DNA of 64,000 nt from Halorubellus sp034808145 (GTDB taxonomy: Archaea > Halobacteriota > Halobacteria > Halobacteriales > Natrialbaceae). How positions within the stretch are numbered: position 1 is the first letter of the stretch; each line of letters begins with the position of its first letter. The stretch spans positions 248,001 through 312,000 of the forward strand of contig NZ_JAXHGM010000002.1 in assembly GCF_034808145.1 (NCBI RefSeq), given 5' to 3'. Both the position numbers and the translations under genes were made by a program. Below are positions 61,342-64,000 of this stretch, in pieces. Under the pieces are notes generated by a model that did no database searches, was not told the DNA's origin, and was given only the letters and a program-made list of their open reading frames with translations.

Positions 61342-62238
61342 TTACCGCGAGCGCGTGGTGATCTCGCAGCCGTCCTCGGTCACGATGATCGTGTGTTCGC
61401 GCTGACTCACGAGACAGCCGTCGTCCTCCTTCAGGACGGGATAGCCGTGGACGACGTCGTTCATCTTCAGGCGCCGGAGCGCCATCTCCGGGCGCGGGAC
61501 GTCCAGCCAGCGCGTGGCGAAGGGAAGCGTCTTGAACTCCTCGGTGATCTGCTCCAGTGCCTGCCGCGCGGATCGGTCGCGGACGGACGCTTCGCGTTCC
61601 AGCGAGTAGATCTCCTCCTGCTGGCCTTCCGAGACTTTCCCCGAGCCGTCCGTCGCGAACGGCTCGATGGCGACGACGTCACCGACCTCCAGGGTCGTTC
61701 CCTGCGAGACGCCGCGGTTCGGGATGTTCGGCGCGGTGTGTTGCTCCCAGTGCCCGAGCCCGTGCCCGGTGAGGTTCACGACCGGATTGTAGCCGTACGC
61801 GTCGATGACGTCCTCGATCTCCGCGCCGATCTCGCCGGTGTCGACGCCCGCCTCGACGACGTCCAGCGCCGCGTCGAGCGCTTCCTCCGCGGCTTCGACG
61901 AGGTCCTGGTTCCCGGAGAAGTCGACGGTGACGGCGGTGTCGGCGAGCCAGCCGTCGATGTGCACGCCGATGTCGAGCTTCACCATCTCCTCGCCGACGA
62001 CGCGGTCGTCGTCGGGGCCGGCGGCGCCGTGGGCGGCCTCCTCGTCGACGCTGACGTTCACGGGGAACGCGGGCGTCCCACCGAGCTCGCGGATGCGGTC
62101 CTCGGCCCACTCCGATATCTCGAGGTAGCTCGTCCCGACCTCCAGACGGTCGGCGGCCTCGTCGCGGACTTGCGCGAGTATCTCGCCGGCCTCCCGGTGC
62201 TTCTCGTACTTCTCGGCGTCGAGGTCGACGTCGCTCAT
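61342..62238 (-). CDS. map: Type II methionine aminopeptidase
   Basis: A 298-residue metalloprotease that removes the initiator methionine. Metal ligands are visible: Asp in VKLDIGVHIDGW, Asp in ADTAVTVDFSG, His in GHGLGHWEQH, Glu in VVAIEPFAT, and Glu in VSQREHTIIV. The helical insert of type II enzymes (about 195-260) is present. The ATG at 62236-62238 is about 25 bp after a CTCTTTCTC element. Confidence 0.94.
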   Translation of the reverse strand: MSDVDLDAEKYEKHREAGEILAQVRDEAADRLEVGTSYLEISEWAEDRIRELGGTPAFPVNVSVDEEAAHGAAGPDDDRVVGEEMVKLDIGVHIDGWLADTAVTVDFSGNQDLVEAAEEALDAALDVVEAGVDTGEIGAEIEDVIDAYGYNPVVNLTGHGLGHWEQHTAPNIPNRGVSQGTTLEVGDVVAIEPFATDGSGKVSEGQQEEIYSLEREASVRDRSARQALEQITEEFKTLPFATRWLDVPRPEMALRRLKMNDVVHGYPVLKEDDGCLVSQREHTIIVTEDGCEITTRSR

Positions 62239-62474
62239 ACCCCAGCGTAGACCCGTCCGCGAGAAAGAGGTTGCGTCTCCCCACGCGAATCCGCGACCAC
62301 GACCGACGCCCCACGCAGCCACCGCGACCGCATCGCGTCCCGTGGCCGTCCCCGCGCATCGCCTTCCGGTCGCCATCGACCGTACGATGCTCGTTAGCGT
62401 ACACATTCTACATAGCCGCATAGAGTCGTCATAGCAACGCTTTACGTGCGTTCCAGTTCATATAGGCCAAGTCC

Positions 62475-63179
62475 GTGACAGCCGACCGACTCGACTTCGA
62501 CGACACCGACGGTGCCTGTCATCGACGCATCGACCTCGACGACTGGGACGACGTCTTCGTCGTCGGAGACGTCCACGGTTGCTTCGACGCACTGCAGCGA
62601 CTGCTCGCGACGCTCGAGGTCACCGCGGACGACCTCGTCGTGTTCGTCGGCGACCTCGTCCGGAAGGGCCCGGACTCGCGGGCGGTCGTCCGGACCGTCA
62701 GCGAGGCCGAGAACATGCTCTCCGTCCGCGGGAACAACGAGGAGAAGCTCCTGCGCGGGGAGACGGAACTCCCCGAGCTCTCCGCCGTCGACGTGGAGTA
62801 CGTCCGGTCGATGCCGGTCGTCGTCTCGTGGGACGACGGCGTCGTCGTCCACGGCGGTATCGACCCGCGGAAACCCCTCGGCGAGCACGACGTCGACGAC
62901 GTCCAGAACACGCGTTCGCTCACCGACGACTCCTACGGCCGCCCGTTCTGGTGGGACGAGTACGCCGGCGACCGGCGCGCGTTCTTCGGGCACACCGTCC
63001 TCTCCAGTCCGGTCGTCCGCGAGCACGCCGTCGGGCTCGACACCGGCTGCGTGTACGGCGGCGACCTCACCGCGTACGACGTCCGGAACGAGGCGGTCGT
63101 CGCGGTCCCGCTGCGCCGCGAGGGGCTCTCCCGGAGCGACGACGCCATCGTCGACACCCGCGAACGCCTCTCCGCCTGA
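62475..63179 (+). CDS. PPP-type metallophosphoesterase
   Basis: A 234-residue calcineurin-like phosphatase. The metal motifs are GDVHG (residues 31-35), GDLVRKGPDS (59-68), GNNEE (86-90), VVHGGIDP and FGHTVL. The order is that of bacterial PrpA/PrpE or Ap4A hydrolase-type enzymes. It starts with GTG, about 32 bp after a CTTTACG element. Placed immediately before ppk1, it may act on polyphosphate or related signals, or on phosphoproteins. Confidence 0.85.
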   Translation: MTADRLDFDDTDGACHRRIDLDDWDDVFVVGDVHGCFDALQRLLATLEVTADDLVVFVGDLVRKGPDSRAVVRTVSEAENMLSVRGNNEEKLLRGETELPELSAVDVEYVRSMPVVVSWDDGVVVHGGIDPRKPLGEHDVDDVQNTRSLTDDSYGRPFWWDEYAGDRRAFFGHTVLSSPVVREHAVGLDTGCVYGGDLTAYDVRNEAVVAVPLRREGLSRSDDAIVDTRERLSA

Positions 63180-63194
63180 GTGACCCGCTTCTCG

Positions 63195-64000
63195 ATGTCC
63201 GATACCGACGACGCGGCGACCCACGGGAACGACTCGACCGACCGGGACGAACGCGCAGACGACGCACCCGAACCCGATGCCGACGACGCACCTAAACCGG
63301 ATGCCGACGAACGCCGTCGTATGCCTGTTGACGAGGACTCGGACGCGCCCGCGGACGCCGACGTCGCGTCGCTCGACGCGCCAGCGAACGACGGTGCGAG
63401 CGCGTCCGGCGGTGCACGCGCGGACGGCGACGGGGCGGCCGCGCGACCGTCCGCGACGCCGGCCGTCGACCCGGACGACGTCGACCTGGACGACGACGCG
63501 CTCTACCTGAACCGCGAGCTGAGCGAGCTCGCGTTCCAACGCCGAGTCCTCCACGAGGCCGTCGACGACCGGAACCCCCTTCTGGAGCGCGCGAAGTTCC
63601 TGTCGCTGTTCACCTCGAACCTCGACGAGTTCTTCATGAAACGCATCGGCGGCCTGAAACAGCAGATGGACGCGGGCGTCACCGAACTCACGCCCGACGG
63701 CCGCACGCCGCGCGAGCAGTGGCGCGAATCCATCGAGACGGCCGAAGCGCTGTTCGAACGCCAGTCCCGCTGCTATCGGGAGAGCGTCGAGCCCGCGCTC
63801 GCCGACGCCGGCATCCACCTCCTCGACCACGACGACCTCACCGACGAGCAGTCCGAATCCCTCCGCGAGTACTTCGAGGCGCAGGTGCTCCCGACGCTCA
63901 CGCCGCTCACGTTCGACCCCGCGCACCCGTTCCCGTTCATCTCGAACCTCAGCCTCTCGATGGCGATACTCACGCGGCAGTCGCCGGACGCGAACGTGAA
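63195..64000 (+). CDS. ppk1: Polyphosphate kinase 1, N-terminal part (runs off the window)
   Basis: About 268 codons are present, with no stop before the window end. After a 95-residue acidic lead, the Ppk1 N-domain is clear: YLNRELSELAFQRRVLHEAV, NPLLERAKFLSLFTSNLDEF, FMKRIGGLKQQ and LTPLTFDPAHPFPFISNLS. It makes polyphosphate from ATP. The start is uncertain: ATG 63195 gives the long lead; ATG 63321 is 27 bp after a CCTAAACC element. Catalytic His residues lie outside the window. The phosphatase gene precedes it by 15 bp. Confidence 0.9.
   Translation, partial: MSDTDDAATHGNDSTDRDERADDAPEPDADDAPKPDADERRRMPVDEDSDAPADADVASLDAPANDGASASGGARADGDGAAARPSATPAVDPDDVDLDDDALYLNRELSELAFQRRVLHEAVDDRNPLLERAKFLSLFTSNLDEFFMKRIGGLKQQMDAGVTELTPDGRTPREQWRESIETAEALFERQSRCYRESVEPALADAGIHLLDHDDLTDEQSESLREYFEAQVLPTLTPLTFDPAHPFPFISNLSLSMAILTRQSPDANV

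Overview
The window is a GC-rich (mostly 65-70 percent) archaeal chromosome segment from a haloarchaeon (class Halobacteria). The grounds are: acidic, Asp/Glu-rich proteins throughout; many genes with a TATA-like element 25-32 bp before the start codon and almost no 5' leader; Tat rather than Sec signals on exported proteins; an intron-containing elongator tRNA-Met; and archaeal or haloarchaeal markers (halolysin, CDC48, RadB, a trpD-F-E-G cluster, class II ribonucleotide reductase, a CoxA-CoxC fusion, AbrB-PhoU). The genus cannot be told from the sequence alone. I see no transposase, CRISPR array, rRNA or replication origin; this is mainly core chromosome.

Layout. 1-2136: the tail of one halolysin-like protease followed by a complete halolysin with its own AT-rich promoter. 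2499-6655: a cis-prenyltransferase homologue without its active-site motif, an F420-type NADP oxidoreductase, a four-CBS protein fused to a ribosome-hibernation (HPF-like) domain, a purine phosphoribosyltransferase and small membrane proteins. 6868-11599: the aa3-type terminal oxidase (coxB, a coxA-coxC fusion, coxD) with small membrane and zinc-ribbon proteins. 11623-14644: a convergent, translationally coupled operon of four unassigned membrane proteins. 14758-17233: an ATP-grasp ligase, tRNA-Val with duplicated 3'-end fragments beside it, and a Tat-exported PKD protein. 17475-21572: trpDFEG with a palindromic candidate operator. 22372-28378: class II ribonucleotide reductase, a zinc alcohol dehydrogenase and several haloarchaeal unknowns, including a 50-residue zinc-finger protein. 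28529-33041: a VTT membrane protein, unknowns with zinc ribbons or helix-turn-helix folds, and the split tRNA-Met. 33106-35053: divergent phoU and abrB-phoU. 35118-37961: ribose-1,5-bisphosphate isomerase, a DUF63 membrane protein and a PfkB kinase. 38000-42594: pyrF, an AT-rich lipoprotein gene, a KhtT/KhtU-like cation antiporter pair, radB and a DUF3892 protein. 42718-50180: a YqgF/RuvC-like protein, larC with a His-rich insert, cdc48, and an Ig-repeat surface protein. 50466-59834: an EamA transporter, an RNase H-like protein, a malic enzyme-phosphotransacetylase fusion, a degenerate M24 peptidase, a GNAT, a membrane hydrolase and a CDF transporter. 60144-64000: a HIT protein, a zinc-ribbon protein, methionine aminopeptidase, a metallophosphatase and the 5' part of ppk1.

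How genes may work together. The cox cluster builds the terminal oxidase. TrpD, F, E and G make the early tryptophan intermediates. The isomerase and kinase at 35-38 kb fit a nucleoside-ribose salvage route through ribulose bisphosphate. Two PhoU-type proteins and the phosphatase-ppk1 pair point to phosphate and polyphosphate control.

The least explained signals are non-coding. The first is a family of palindromic 46-49 bp repeats in three arrays, with a paired-base variant; all three lie at gene 3' ends. The second is a set of other short tandem arrays (20-, 23- and 28-bp periods), mostly just after stop codons. The main protein-level candidates for new biology are the CBS-HPF fusion, the catalytically disabled prenyltransferase and M24 homologues, and the membrane operon facing the oxidase genes.
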